A stretch of DNA of 21,844 bases from CAYXFZ01 sp964464385. Its GTDB lineage: Bacteria; Planctomycetota; UBA1135. Below are positions 1 through 7,366 of this stretch, piece after piece. How positions within the stretch are numbered: the first letter of the stretch is position 1; each line of letters begins with the position of its first letter. The stretch covers positions 1 to 21,844 of the forward strand of contig CAYXFZ010000038.1 in the NCBI GenBank assembly GCA_964464385.1, given 5' to 3'. The notes under the pieces are model-generated. The model searched no databases and was not told where the DNA came from. It was given only the letters and a program-made list of their open reading frames with translations. The position numbers were made by a program, and so were the translations under genes.

Positions 1-67
1 ATTGGAGTGGAGGCACATGGACCGCCGGGAGCGTCAAGGGGCGGGCACGAATGGGCGCAGGCGCCGT
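1..67. other. Window edge downstream of ubiA; no gene assignable
   Basis: This stretch follows the ubiA stop codon in the minus direction. A minus-strand ATG (complement of 16-18) with five codons before the window edge could begin the next gene of the operon, but it is far too short to identify. A short GC-rich inverted repeat (54-58 with 61-65) has only a 2-nt loop and no T-run, so I do not call it a terminator. Confidence 0.3.
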
Positions 68-922
68 CTAAGTCGCGGAAAAATCGCCGGCCAAGCCCAG
101 AAAAAAGACGGGGCCCACCCAAGCATTCACGCGAAAGAAGGCCAGAGGAATTTGCTGCAGGCGATTGCCCCGTAGCAATCCGTGCTGCGTCAACAAAAGC
201 CCGGCAACCAACACCAAACCAAACCAAAATGCGGTCCCTCTACCGGCCATGTGTCCGGTATTGACCCAACAGGAAAGGGCTAATACGTGCAACAACAGGG
301 CAAGGACACGGGCAACATGCAGGCCATACCTTGCGGGAACGGAATGGAGGCCAACCTTGCGATCGTGTTCGGCATCCTGCAGGGAATAGAGCAGATCAAA
401 ACCCGCGGTCCATAGGGCCACACCCAGACCCATCCAAAGGGGCACTTGCCATCCCGGCCCAACAGTTTTACTGACGGCCAACCAGGCACCAAGCGGGGCA
501 CAGGCCAGGGCCAACCCCAAGCCAAAATGAGAAAGAACCGTGACGCGCTTCAGCCAGGAATAACCCACGAGGATGGCCAGCACGGGAAAGGAAAGCCAAC
601 CACAAAGGGGGGATAAGAGAAAAGCAAAACCGACAAAGGCGACTCCGTGCACGAGGGCAAAACCTCGGGCAAAACGCAAGGAGAGCACACCCCGGGGAAG
701 TTCGCGCATGGCCGTCCGCGGGTTTTCGGAATCCAAGCTTCGGTCCACAATGCGGTTTGCCGCCATGGCACAACTCCGCGCGGAAACGGCCGCGGCCACG
801 ATCCAAACCAAATCCCATGCCGGAGGGATTCCGGCGGCGGCCATCCAGGCACCGGCTAGGGCAAAGGGCAGGGCAAACACGCTGTGTTCAAAGCGGATCA
901 TCCGCAGGGTCGCCCTCAACAT
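68..922 (-). CDS. UbiA-family prenyltransferase, probably MqnP-like (menaquinone biosynthesis)
   Basis: This is an integral-membrane UbiA-superfamily enzyme of 284 residues that would attach a polyprenyl chain to an aromatic quinone precursor. The first Asp-rich motif is NRIVDRSLD (N56, D60, D64) and the second is DAEHDRKVGLHS (D183, D187). Both are expected to bind Mg-diphosphate. The second motif with the following PARYG resembles the MqnP/futalosine-route subgroup more than E. coli UbiA, but that subgroup call is inference. About eight or nine hydrophobic segments fit the fold and the length is normal. The chosen ATG overlaps the ubiX 3' end by 7 nt. A second ATG seven codons later has a GAGGG 9 nt upstream and could be the true start. 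The frame stays open further upstream, but that part is a shadow of ubiX. It is the last complete gene of an operon with ubiE and ubiX. Confidence 0.9.
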   Translation of the reverse strand: MLRATLRMIRFEHSVFALPFALAGAWMAAAGIPPAWDLVWIVAAAVSARSCAMAANRIVDRSLDSENPRTAMRELPRGVLSLRFARGFALVHGVAFVGFAFLLSPLCGWLSFPVLAILVGYSWLKRVTVLSHFGLGLALACAPLGAWLAVSKTVGPGWQVPLWMGLGVALWTAGFDLLYSLQDAEHDRKVGLHSVPARYGLHVARVLALLLHVLALSCWVNTGHMAGRGTAFWFGLVLVAGLLLTQHGLLRGNRLQQIPLAFFRVNAWVGPVFFLGLAGDFSAT

Positions 923-1530
923 GGCCGACTCGTGGGACTCATGCCCTCCCACACTGGCACACCTTCCGTCGCAACCCCAATCTTGGCCAGGACCCGGGCA
1001 CAGACCGGATCCACCAGCTCCAAAATGGTCTTCGGCCGGTGATAAAAACCAGGACAAGCGGGCAAAATGGTGGCACCGGCCCAGGCCAAGCGGGAGAGCA
1101 AATCCAAGTGCAGGCGACTCAGAGGAGTTTCCCGCGGCATGATCACCAAGGGCCGATCTTCCTTGAGGGCCACTTGAGCCGCACGTTCGATCAGGGTGCG
1201 AGCGGAACCACCAGCAATGCCGGCGACGGTGGAAAGTGAACAAGGAACCACCAGCACGGCCCCCACTCTCGAGGAACCCGAGGCAGGTGCGGCACCAATG
1301 TCCTGTTCTTGATGCACCCGCACGCCCGTGGCCGGGCGACCTTCCATAAGGCTATGGGGATCTCCATCAAATCGAAAATCGGTTTCCAAATGCAACACGC
1401 GTTTGGCCGCCTCGCTCAAGCAGAGATCCACTGAAACGCCCGCATCCACGAGCATCTGCAGGGTTCGAATGCCATAAATCGAACCACTGGCACCAGACCA
1501 ACCCAAGAAGATGCGGCGAGGGGATTTCAT
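916..1530 (-). CDS. ubiX: UbiX-family flavin prenyltransferase
   Basis: UbiX-type enzymes attach a dimethylallyl group to FMN, making the prenyl-FMN cofactor used by UbiD-family decarboxylases. The 204-residue product starts with the FMN-binding segment FLGWSGASGSIYG (GASG at residues 13-16). It also carries the family blocks VVPCSLSTVAGIAGG, RPLVIMPRETPLS and LPACPGFYHRP, and ends with the typical LVDPVCARVLAKIG helix. The length matches the family. Its ATG overlaps the TGA of the CPBP gene (ATGA), and its own 3' end overlaps the ubiA start, so translation is probably coupled along the set. No UbiD partner lies in the window. It could be beyond the left edge or elsewhere. The longer open frame reaching 1686 is a shadow of the CPBP gene. 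Confidence 0.93.
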   Translation of the reverse strand: MKSPRRIFLGWSGASGSIYGIRTLQMLVDAGVSVDLCLSEAAKRVLHLETDFRFDGDPHSLMEGRPATGVRVHQEQDIGAAPASGSSRVGAVLVVPCSLSTVAGIAGGSARTLIERAAQVALKEDRPLVIMPRETPLSRLHLDLLSRLAWAGATILPACPGFYHRPKTILELVDPVCARVLAKIGVATEGVPVWEGMSPTSRPC

Positions 1531-2243
1531 TCGGGAATGAGAAGGGCATCGTAGGCGGCATGCGCCCAAGCGGTGACGGCTAATCCACGAAAACAAAAGA
1601 GGACCCCCAGGACGAGCCCGGCGAGCAGACGCCAAACGAACACCGCGGGAATCAGAGCGTTGGGATCCCCTGCCCCATGCGCCCAAGCAAAGAGACTGGA
1701 GGAACCCAAAAGGGCCACCACCAGGGCCAAGGGAAGGGCCACGGAGCGCAGACCCAGAAGGCGGAAAAATAATCGCAGGACCACAAATCCTCCACCCAAG
1801 AGGAGAGCCCGAAAAATGATTTCTTCATAGAGCCCCGCACCCGCGGCTAGGGCCAACCGACTGTGCACGGTGAAGGAAAGTTCTTGCAGATTGCCAAGGA
1901 AGAGCAAGGGCAGAGAGTGAGAGAGCCAGGACAACAAGGGCCCGAGGAGAAGCCCCCACAAAAGGCCCTCGATCACGGCCAACAGGGCCCCGGCACCCCA
2001 GGGAATGGATTGGGCCCGAATCCTTCCCAAGGCCCACAAGAATCCCAACCCGAGCCAAAGACCCAACATGGGCCATGCTCCTGGGCCGGCCCATTCCAGG
2101 GCCCCTTGCACGAGGGAAAAGGCACCGCTTTGTGAAAGTCGACCCGCCGAAAGGTGGATTAATCCCAGGGGCAAGAGCAGGAGGAAGGTAATGGCCGGAT
2201 CCTGAGTAGCCTCCCCAACGCGCCGAAGACCCTTGAAATTCAT
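1527..2243 (-). CDS. CPBP-family intramembrane glutamic endopeptidase (Abi/Rce1-like)
   Basis: This is a 238-residue polytopic membrane protein with the three CPBP signatures: EEIIFR (E140, E141, R145), an FxxxH motif (F185, H189) and a late HxxxD (H228, D232). In characterised relatives such as Rce1 these residues form the intramembrane protease site. Long hydrophobic segments lie before and between the motifs. CPBP proteins process prenylated or peptide substrates in eukaryotes and in some bacteriocin systems, but most bacterial members have unknown substrates and no function can be assigned here. It sits inside the ubiE-ubiX-ubiA overlap chain with ATGA overlaps at both ends, so it is almost certainly co-translated with quinone genes. 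Whether it acts on that pathway is not known. Confidence 0.85.
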   Translation of the reverse strand: MNFKGLRRVGEATQDPAITFLLLLPLGLIHLSAGRLSQSGAFSLVQGALEWAGPGAWPMLGLWLGLGFLWALGRIRAQSIPWGAGALLAVIEGLLWGLLLGPLLSWLSHSLPLLFLGNLQELSFTVHSRLALAAGAGLYEEIIFRALLLGGGFVVLRLFFRLLGLRSVALPLALVVALLGSSSLFAWAHGAGDPNALIPAVFVWRLLAGLVLGVLFCFRGLAVTAWAHAAYDALLIPE

Positions 2244-2941
2244 GGGATTGGGTCGGGGACTAACCCCGTCAAGAAGCGGGAAATCCCTCCCGTCAGGGAT
2301 CGGTTCGAGAGTTCTCCGAAACCAGCTTGTTGCATCCAGCCCAGGACCTCCTGGGGAGGAGCAAACTCGGCCACGCTCTGCGGTAGGTAGTCATAAGCGA
2401 CGGAACTCCCGGGTTGAAAACAACGGGCGATCCTTGGGAGAACATGGTGGAAATAGACCCGGAACAAAGGACCCAGGAGAGGATTCTGAACGTCAAAAAA
2501 TTCCAAGATTCCCAGTTTGCCACCAGGACGAAGGACTCGGGCACATTCCTGGATTGCCTCAGCCGGACGAACGACATTGCGGAGACCAAAGGCCATGGTG
2601 ACGACATCGAAGGAGTCCGTGGCAATGGGAAGGTGCAGTGCATCACCCCGAATCCATTGCACCCCGAGGTTTCGGGTTGCGGCCTTCTGCCGCGCCAAGG
2701 GCAACATCGGTTGAGAAAAATCCGTGCCCGTGACCCGAGCACCCACAGCCGCCAAACCGAGGGCCAAATCTCCGGTGCCACAACAAAGGTCCAAGACATC
2801 CCGGCCAACCAGAGGACCCAGAGAACGCACCACGAGCCGTCGCCAAATCCGATCCACGCCGCAGGAAAGAACACCATTGAGGCGATCGTATTGCGGAGCG
2901 ATGGCGGAGAACATCTCCCGGACTTCGGAAGCCGTCGCCAT
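2240..2941 (-). CDS. ubiE: Demethylmenaquinone/ubiquinone C-methyltransferase (UbiE/MenG)
   Basis: This SAM-dependent methyltransferase carries out the C-methylation step of quinone synthesis. The 233-residue protein has the UbiE signature YDRLNGVLSCGVDRIWRR near residues 18-35 and SAM motif I VLDLCCGTGDLALGLA near 49-64. GTDFSQPML follows near 72-80, and a later block (FDVVTMAFGLRNV) matches UbiE/MenG. The length is typical. In an organism with menaquinone the product would be MK, and the UbiX/UbiA-like neighbours are consistent with that. It starts 15 nt after the stop of the large lipoprotein gene on the same strand, so it may be transcribed with it. It shares an ATGA overlap with the CPBP gene downstream. 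No Shine-Dalgarno sequence is visible. Confidence 0.94.
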   Translation of the reverse strand: MATASEVREMFSAIAPQYDRLNGVLSCGVDRIWRRLVVRSLGPLVGRDVLDLCCGTGDLALGLAAVGARVTGTDFSQPMLPLARQKAATRNLGVQWIRGDALHLPIATDSFDVVTMAFGLRNVVRPAEAIQECARVLRPGGKLGILEFFDVQNPLLGPLFRVYFHHVLPRIARCFQPGSSVAYDYLPQSVAEFAPPQEVLGWMQQAGFGELSNRSLTGGISRFLTGLVPDPIP

Positions 2942-2955
2942 GACTCGAGGATGGG

Positions 2956-2973
2956 ACTACTGGCGCCAGTAGT
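2956..2973. repeat. Perfect 18-bp palindrome over the lipoprotein stop codon
   Basis: The sequence ACTACTGGCGCCAGTAGT is identical to its own reverse complement, with two 9-bp arms and no loop. It covers the last codons and the TAG stop of the lipoprotein gene and ends about 15 nt from the ubiE start. No T-run follows on either strand, so it does not look like an intrinsic terminator. A dimeric regulator site, an mRNA processing hairpin or chance are all possible. Confidence 0.6.
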
Positions 2974-5900
2974 GGCAGAGGACCTGCACGCCCGGAACAG
3001 CAATCGGATTCACGTACAGCTGTGAAGTGGAAAGATTGATGACATCCAACACCCCAGATGAGTGAGCCACGAAGAGGAATTGGGGTTCACTGACCGTAAT
3101 CGGGGCACCGCCCACGAACCGGTACATAGACTTGGAAGAGTGATTGATGGTCAGCGAACCGTTGTAGACCGAGGTTGAGTTGCCAATTCCTCCCGAGTTG
3201 GAGAGATCATCGAGAGCAATGTCCACGATGGAGGAAGAGGACAAATTCCCGGTGTATTCCCGCACAATGGAGAATTCCTTGGCCCGGAAGTTGGGGTCGG
3301 GAAGGAAGCCATTCAGGACAATGTTACGAGTACCAAAGGGTGCACTGGTCAATTGCAGGTCGGCCACGGCCCCCGAACTGTTCTTCCGGTAGGCCACAAA
3401 CACGGAGTGGTAGAAACTGTTGGGGTTAGGTTGAATGGCACTCGCATTGGTAAAGCCAGACTGGCCAGTTAAGGAAGGAATCCCGATGAAAGTGTCAAAG
3501 CCAATTCCTTGGTTGCCGTCCGGACCCGACTCGAAGATCGTCCCAGAGCCGTCCGAACTCACCAAATAGGCGTAGTAAAGGCCCGTCTGAAAACCATAAC
3601 TTGTATCTCGGTTCGTCACCGCAAGCTTGCGGGGCTCAGAAACGCCGGGAATGATCTTGCGCACGTCCAGGCTGGACGTAGAAATGATAGCCATGGAATT
3701 AGAGTCCTCACAAACAACGAGTACGTCCTCGTTGTCGGGTTGCCAAACAATCTCGCCAGGTGCGTAACCAACCCGGTTGTTGACGGAGTCCACCAAAGTC
3801 GTGGTCTTGATGACCGTATGAAAGGTCGGCGAATTGGGGTTGGTATCAATAAAGGCCACCGTGTTGGTGCCCTTATTGGAAATGGCCAAAAGATTGTTGT
3901 CCGGAGCAATGGCCATATCCCGAGGATCTGCCACACTGATGGTATCCAGGACAACCATGCGGTTGGAGTTCAGAACCACAACTTGGTCCGCGGCTGTGTC
4001 AAGAACATAGAGCAAATGTCCGACCTGCTGACGCAAAGTGAACCCCGTGGCCCCCACGGCAGCGTAACAACTGGGAGTGGCCGGCTGAGGACCAAAGAAT
4101 CCGGAATAGCTAACGAATTTCGTCAACAAACCGGTAGGCGGAGAACCGCCCAAGGTTCCAAAGGCATCACCAGGAACCAAAAGGTTGAAGGCAAAGCCTC
4201 CATTGGCCTCGCCAAAGGTAGGCTCTTCGGTTTGAATCAATGGGGAGTAACAATTGGGCACAAGCCGAATGCGTGGCGGATTGGGGTGCGGAGCGTGACT
4301 CACCGAGTTTCCAGGAGCAAAGCGGGGGGGACCCGGCAAAAGATGTTGCTGATAGGCGGTAGCGGAACAGTTGTTCGCGCCAGACACGCAAAAGCCGGTG
4401 TTGAAGAGCAGATCTAAGGGATGGCCAAGCAGCATGTCGGCCACCGTGCCGACGGTTTCACTCGTGACCAACTGCGAGGAGAGCCGACTGTCCTTGGCCA
4501 AGGAGAAGACCCCAGAAGAGCCACCAGCCAAGGTGGTGTTGTCATGGGACAAAGGCGGGAACATGAATTGCCCCTGGGTGCTGCCCACGTTGGGATTGAA
4601 TGGGAATTTGGAAATGTCACCCGAGTCAAAGCGAACATCGTCGTAATTGTGGGCTGGATCTCCGGTTCCTTGCCCGAACCCATCCAAATCCAGAACGCGG
4701 ATGCCACCTGTAGTGCCGCCACCATTCGAGGCCATGTAAATTGCCCCGGGCACAACCGGAACATTGACGATGCCGGGACATTCGCCACTGATCTGAAATT
4801 CCCAATCCACCGTGTCCAAAGTGTTGGGATCTTGGTTCCCGACCAAGTCCATGGCGGCGCGAAGGAAATACGAAAGAAAGGCTTGCGCCGAGGCACCATT
4901 GGGATCCGAGCCCGGGAATGGTTGCACGGGCGTGATGACAAACTCAGTGAAGTCGTAGGGACTCACTGGCAAGACGGTATAGGGAACTTGATACTTGAGG
5001 CCCGGATCGGGTTCTCCTGGAGGGACACCAGGCTTGAATTCCACCGTAATTTCACTGGAGAGTGACGGGGGAACATTGGCTGGAAGCGAACCCAAGGAAT
5101 GGGGTTGGCAGGACTCGCTGAGGAAAATATGGGGCTCCTCATCACAGGGAATGCCAATGGAAAGGTCGGGAGGGGAAACTACGGCGTTACCGGCGACCCC
5201 ATCCAAGAGAGGCAAGGGGACATCCAAATCAGCGCCCACCACATTGGTCGCAACACCGGGATCATCCAGGCTACGGTTGTCCCAGGACTGAACGCCCGTG
5301 GTGATGATCACCCGGATCACTCGATCCGTGGGAAGCGTTTCGTAAACTTCCCCAGGTATAGGTGAACTCAGGAAGTCGTCGGTGGTGTCCGCAACAAAGG
5401 TGAGCACATTGGGACGAACATAGAGCCCGGCCTCGGGAAAGGAACCGTCCAAAATTCCGATGTCAGTGCCGGGGTAGCCCACGCCCGGAGTCACGGTAGT
5501 ACCGTCCGACCGAGTGAAGGTCAGGGCTTTGACGTGATTGTTTCCATCCCTGGCCACCCAGCGTTCCAGAACAGGTGGATTCCCAAAATAAGTCCAACCA
5601 TTGATGAAGGCACGCCCAGAAACCGGTTGGGAAAGGCCGGTGACCGGATCGTAGGCCACAATTTGAACGGCACCACTCAGACCAAAATTGGAAAGACCAG
5701 CAGCAGTGGAATCCAACACCGTGCTGTTTTTCAAGGTGGAGGGTTCGCCCGGTTTGTAGAGGGAACGGGTGAATTGAACCGTGACGAAATGATTGCCAGC
5801 CTTGCCGGAGGGTACTATTGGCGTGAGGGGCCAGGCGGCCGGGGGTAAAACCAAATTGGCGGGGGAAGGACGATTGTTGAGAAGGTCATCCATGGATCGA

Positions 5901-6124
5901 ATTTCAACCAACTGATCCGGGGAAACGACACCACTCAGAGGATCCACGAAATGCACCACGTGCGGCAACATCCGGCCAAACCCATTGGTGACCTTTTCAA
6001 TCCCCATGGACGGGGAGGAAGCAAAGGGATCCGCATTGGCGGAGGAGTCCTGATCGGAGTTGAAGCAGGCCGCCCCAGCAAGAGGGAGGATCAGAAGCAG
6101 AGACCGAGAATGGAGTGGATTCAT
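2957..6124 (-). CDS. Large secreted lipoprotein with YVTN-type beta-propeller region
   Basis: I do not recognise a named family for the whole 1055-residue protein. It begins with a basic and hydrophobic signal peptide ending in a lipobox-like LAGAAC (Cys20), followed by a Ser/Asp/Asn-rich tether, so it is probably a lipoprotein exported to the envelope. Residues about 45-690 are beta-rich and Pro/Gly-rich, with calcium-binding-like or Ig-like character but no motif I can name. Residues about 700-870 carry propeller-type repeats (YVLDTAADQVVVLNSNRM, DPRDMAIAPDNNLLAISNKG, IVWQPDNEDVLVV), typical of YVTN/surface propellers. Cysteines are few. The GC content looks lower than in the neighbouring genes. 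The ATG was chosen because it gives the signal peptide directly. The frame stays open far upstream, but only as antisense of ruvB. A putative sigma-54 promoter lies about 40 nt upstream. Confidence 0.85.
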   Translation of the reverse strand: MNPLHSRSLLLILPLAGAACFNSDQDSSANADPFASSPSMGIEKVTNGFGRMLPHVVHFVDPLSGVVSPDQLVEIRSMDDLLNNRPSPANLVLPPAAWPLTPIVPSGKAGNHFVTVQFTRSLYKPGEPSTLKNSTVLDSTAAGLSNFGLSGAVQIVAYDPVTGLSQPVSGRAFINGWTYFGNPPVLERWVARDGNNHVKALTFTRSDGTTVTPGVGYPGTDIGILDGSFPEAGLYVRPNVLTFVADTTDDFLSSPIPGEVYETLPTDRVIRVIITTGVQSWDNRSLDDPGVATNVVGADLDVPLPLLDGVAGNAVVSPPDLSIGIPCDEEPHIFLSESCQPHSLGSLPANVPPSLSSEITVEFKPGVPPGEPDPGLKYQVPYTVLPVSPYDFTEFVITPVQPFPGSDPNGASAQAFLSYFLRAAMDLVGNQDPNTLDTVDWEFQISGECPGIVNVPVVPGAIYMASNGGGTTGGIRVLDLDGFGQGTGDPAHNYDDVRFDSGDISKFPFNPNVGSTQGQFMFPPLSHDNTTLAGGSSGVFSLAKDSRLSSQLVTSETVGTVADMLLGHPLDLLFNTGFCVSGANNCSATAYQQHLLPGPPRFAPGNSVSHAPHPNPPRIRLVPNCYSPLIQTEEPTFGEANGGFAFNLLVPGDAFGTLGGSPPTGLLTKFVSYSGFFGPQPATPSCYAAVGATGFTLRQQVGHLLYVLDTAADQVVVLNSNRMVVLDTISVADPRDMAIAPDNNLLAISNKGTNTVAFIDTNPNSPTFHTVIKTTTLVDSVNNRVGYAPGEIVWQPDNEDVLVVCEDSNSMAIISTSSLDVRKIIPGVSEPRKLAVTNRDTSYGFQTGLYYAYLVSSDGSGTIFESGPDGNQGIGFDTFIGIPSLTGQSGFTNASAIQPNPNSFYHSVFVAYRKNSSGAVADLQLTSAPFGTRNIVLNGFLPDPNFRAKEFSIVREYTGNLSSSSIVDIALDDLSNSGGIGNSTSVYNGSLTINHSSKSMYRFVGGAPITVSEPQFLFVAHSSGVLDVINLSTSQLYVNPIAVPGVQVLCHYWRQ

Positions 6125-6334
6125 GCTATTCCAGAATCCGGCAGAGGGCCGGCAAGGGGCAGTTGCAAGGATCATGCCAAGAGCCTGGGGAACAATTTCA
6201 GGCAGGATTTGAGCGGATTTGCCCCGGACCGGGCAGAAATGCACGGCAGGGCTGGTCATTCTAGGACCTTGCCCTCCGCTGGGTACGCATTCCTCGGGCT
6301 TGGATTTTGGCCCTCTGGGAGGCACAATCGTGGC
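6125..6334. promoter_or_regulatory. Divergent intergenic region between lipoprotein gene and ruvB
   Basis: This 210-nt non-coding stretch must hold the promoters of both divergent operons. On the minus side it contains the sigma-54-like site at 6164-6179. An imperfect GC-rich inverted repeat (6221-6234, arms GCCCCGG and CCGGGC around one A) lies further upstream and could be an activator site, but this is speculative. On the ruvB side I see no convincing -35/-10 pair. A GGGAGG at 6317-6322 is a plausible ribosome binding site for ruvB. Confidence 0.5.
6164..6179 (-). promoter_or_regulatory. Putative sigma-54 (RpoN) -24/-12 promoter
   Basis: Read on the minus strand the site is TGGCATGATCCTTGCA. 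It matches the RpoN consensus TGGCACGRNNNTTGCW at every specified position except one (T for the C after TGGCA), with exact spacing between the GG and GC elements. Transcription would begin near 6153, leaving a leader of about 30 nt before the lipoprotein ATG at 6124. A match this good is expected by chance less than once in the window, and its placement in one of the few intergenic regions favours it. No activator gene is seen here. Confidence 0.45.
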
Positions 6335-7366
6335 ATGGCTGTCCCCTCTTCCTTCGCTCCTCGGGCCACCGGCCAGGACGAAGTGGCCCTGGAACGCGAA
6401 TTGCGTCCCTCCCAATTGGCTGATTTCGCCGGGCAGGAGGGTCTCGTCCCCCCCCTGGAGATCATGATCCGGGCGGCGAAGGGCCGTCAAGAACCCCTCG
6501 AACACATCCTCTTGGCGGGTTCGCCTGGGTTGGGCAAGACCAGTTTGGCCATGGTCCTGGCGACCGAAATGGGAGTCCCTCTCAAGGTCACTTCGGGACC
6601 TGCCCTGGAACGGGCGCGTGATCTGGTCGGCATCCTTTCCGGTCTGGAAAGGGGCAGCTTCCTCTTCATTGACGAAATCCACCGCATGCCCCGTGCCGTC
6701 GAGGAATATTTGTATGGCGCCATGGAACGGTTTTGCGTGGAATTCACCCTGGATCAGGGAATCCATGCACGCCTCCTCAAGCTGGATGTCCAACCCTTTA
6801 CCTTGGTCGGGGCCACCACCCGTGAGGCGCTCCTATCTGCTCCCTTCCGCTCTCGATTTGGCCACACGCTTCGCTTCGACCCCTACTCCCCCACGGCCCT
6901 GCACCGCATTTTGAAACGCAATGCCAAGCGATGGGGTCTTCGCGCTTCGGACTCCGCCCTTCGACGTTTGGCCGACCATGCCCGCGGCACGCCCCGCATT
7001 GCCAACCGCCTCCTGCGCCGGGCCCGAGACTTGGCCGAAGTGGAATCGGCCGGCGAACTTCAAGATGCGCAAGTGGAACGGACCTTGGATCTCTTGGGCA
7101 TCAACTCGGTCGGCTTGGAGAAATCCGATCTCCGCGTCCTGGAGGCCCTGGCCCGCAATCACGGGGGTCCTCTTGGACTCAAGAATTTGGCCGTTGCAGT
7201 TGACGAAGCGGAAGACACCCTGGCGGAGGTCCTAGAGCCCTGGCTGATGCGTTGCGGGTACATCGCCCGCACTCCGCAAGGCCGCGTGCTCTTGGAAGCG
7301 GGTTGGCTCACCTTGGGGCTCAACATTCCGTCAGCCCAGGAATCCGCCAACTCGGGCCCCTCATGA
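6335..7366 (+). CDS. ruvB: Holliday junction branch migration ATPase RuvB
   Basis: RuvB is the hexameric AAA+ motor that drives Holliday junction branch migration with RuvA during recombinational repair. The 343-residue protein has Walker A GSPGLGKTS (62-70), Walker B FIDEIH (111-116), the sensor-1 segment LVGATTREALLSAPFRSRF ending at residue 175 with the arginine-finger region, and sensor 2 RGTPRIANRLLRRAR (217-231). A C-terminal winged helix (about 262-330) closes the family pattern, and the length is normal. The ATG was picked because the family N-terminus begins just before it and because GGGAGG lies 12 nt upstream. An in-frame extension to earlier starts has no family similarity. The next gene overlaps its TGA by ATGA. 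RuvA and RuvC are not in the window. Confidence 0.96.
   Translation: MAVPSSFAPRATGQDEVALERELRPSQLADFAGQEGLVPPLEIMIRAAKGRQEPLEHILLAGSPGLGKTSLAMVLATEMGVPLKVTSGPALERARDLVGILSGLERGSFLFIDEIHRMPRAVEEYLYGAMERFCVEFTLDQGIHARLLKLDVQPFTLVGATTREALLSAPFRSRFGHTLRFDPYSPTALHRILKRNAKRWGLRASDSALRRLADHARGTPRIANRLLRRARDLAEVESAGELQDAQVERTLDLLGINSVGLEKSDLRVLEALARNHGGPLGLKNLAVAVDEAEDTLAEVLEPWLMRCGYIARTPQGRVLLEAGWLTLGLNIPSAQESANSGPS

Noticed and set aside
54..65. GC-rich inverted repeat after ubiA
   Set aside because: The loop is only 2 nt and no T-run follows, so it does not qualify as a terminator.
923..1243. In-frame N-terminal extension of the UbiA-like protein
   Set aside because: The extra residues are the shadow of ubiX in another frame and do not resemble UbiA.
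3509..4417. 302-codon plus-strand open frame
   Set aside because: It is antisense to the lipoprotein propeller region and shows only basic low-information sequence.
5951..6334. In-frame N-terminal extension of RuvB
   Set aside because: It would overlap the lipoprotein start and has no RuvB similarity; the family N-terminus fits the ATG at 6335.
6125..6793. In-frame N-terminal extension of the lipoprotein
   Set aside because: It would run through ruvB antisense and bury the signal peptide and lipobox that start at 6124.
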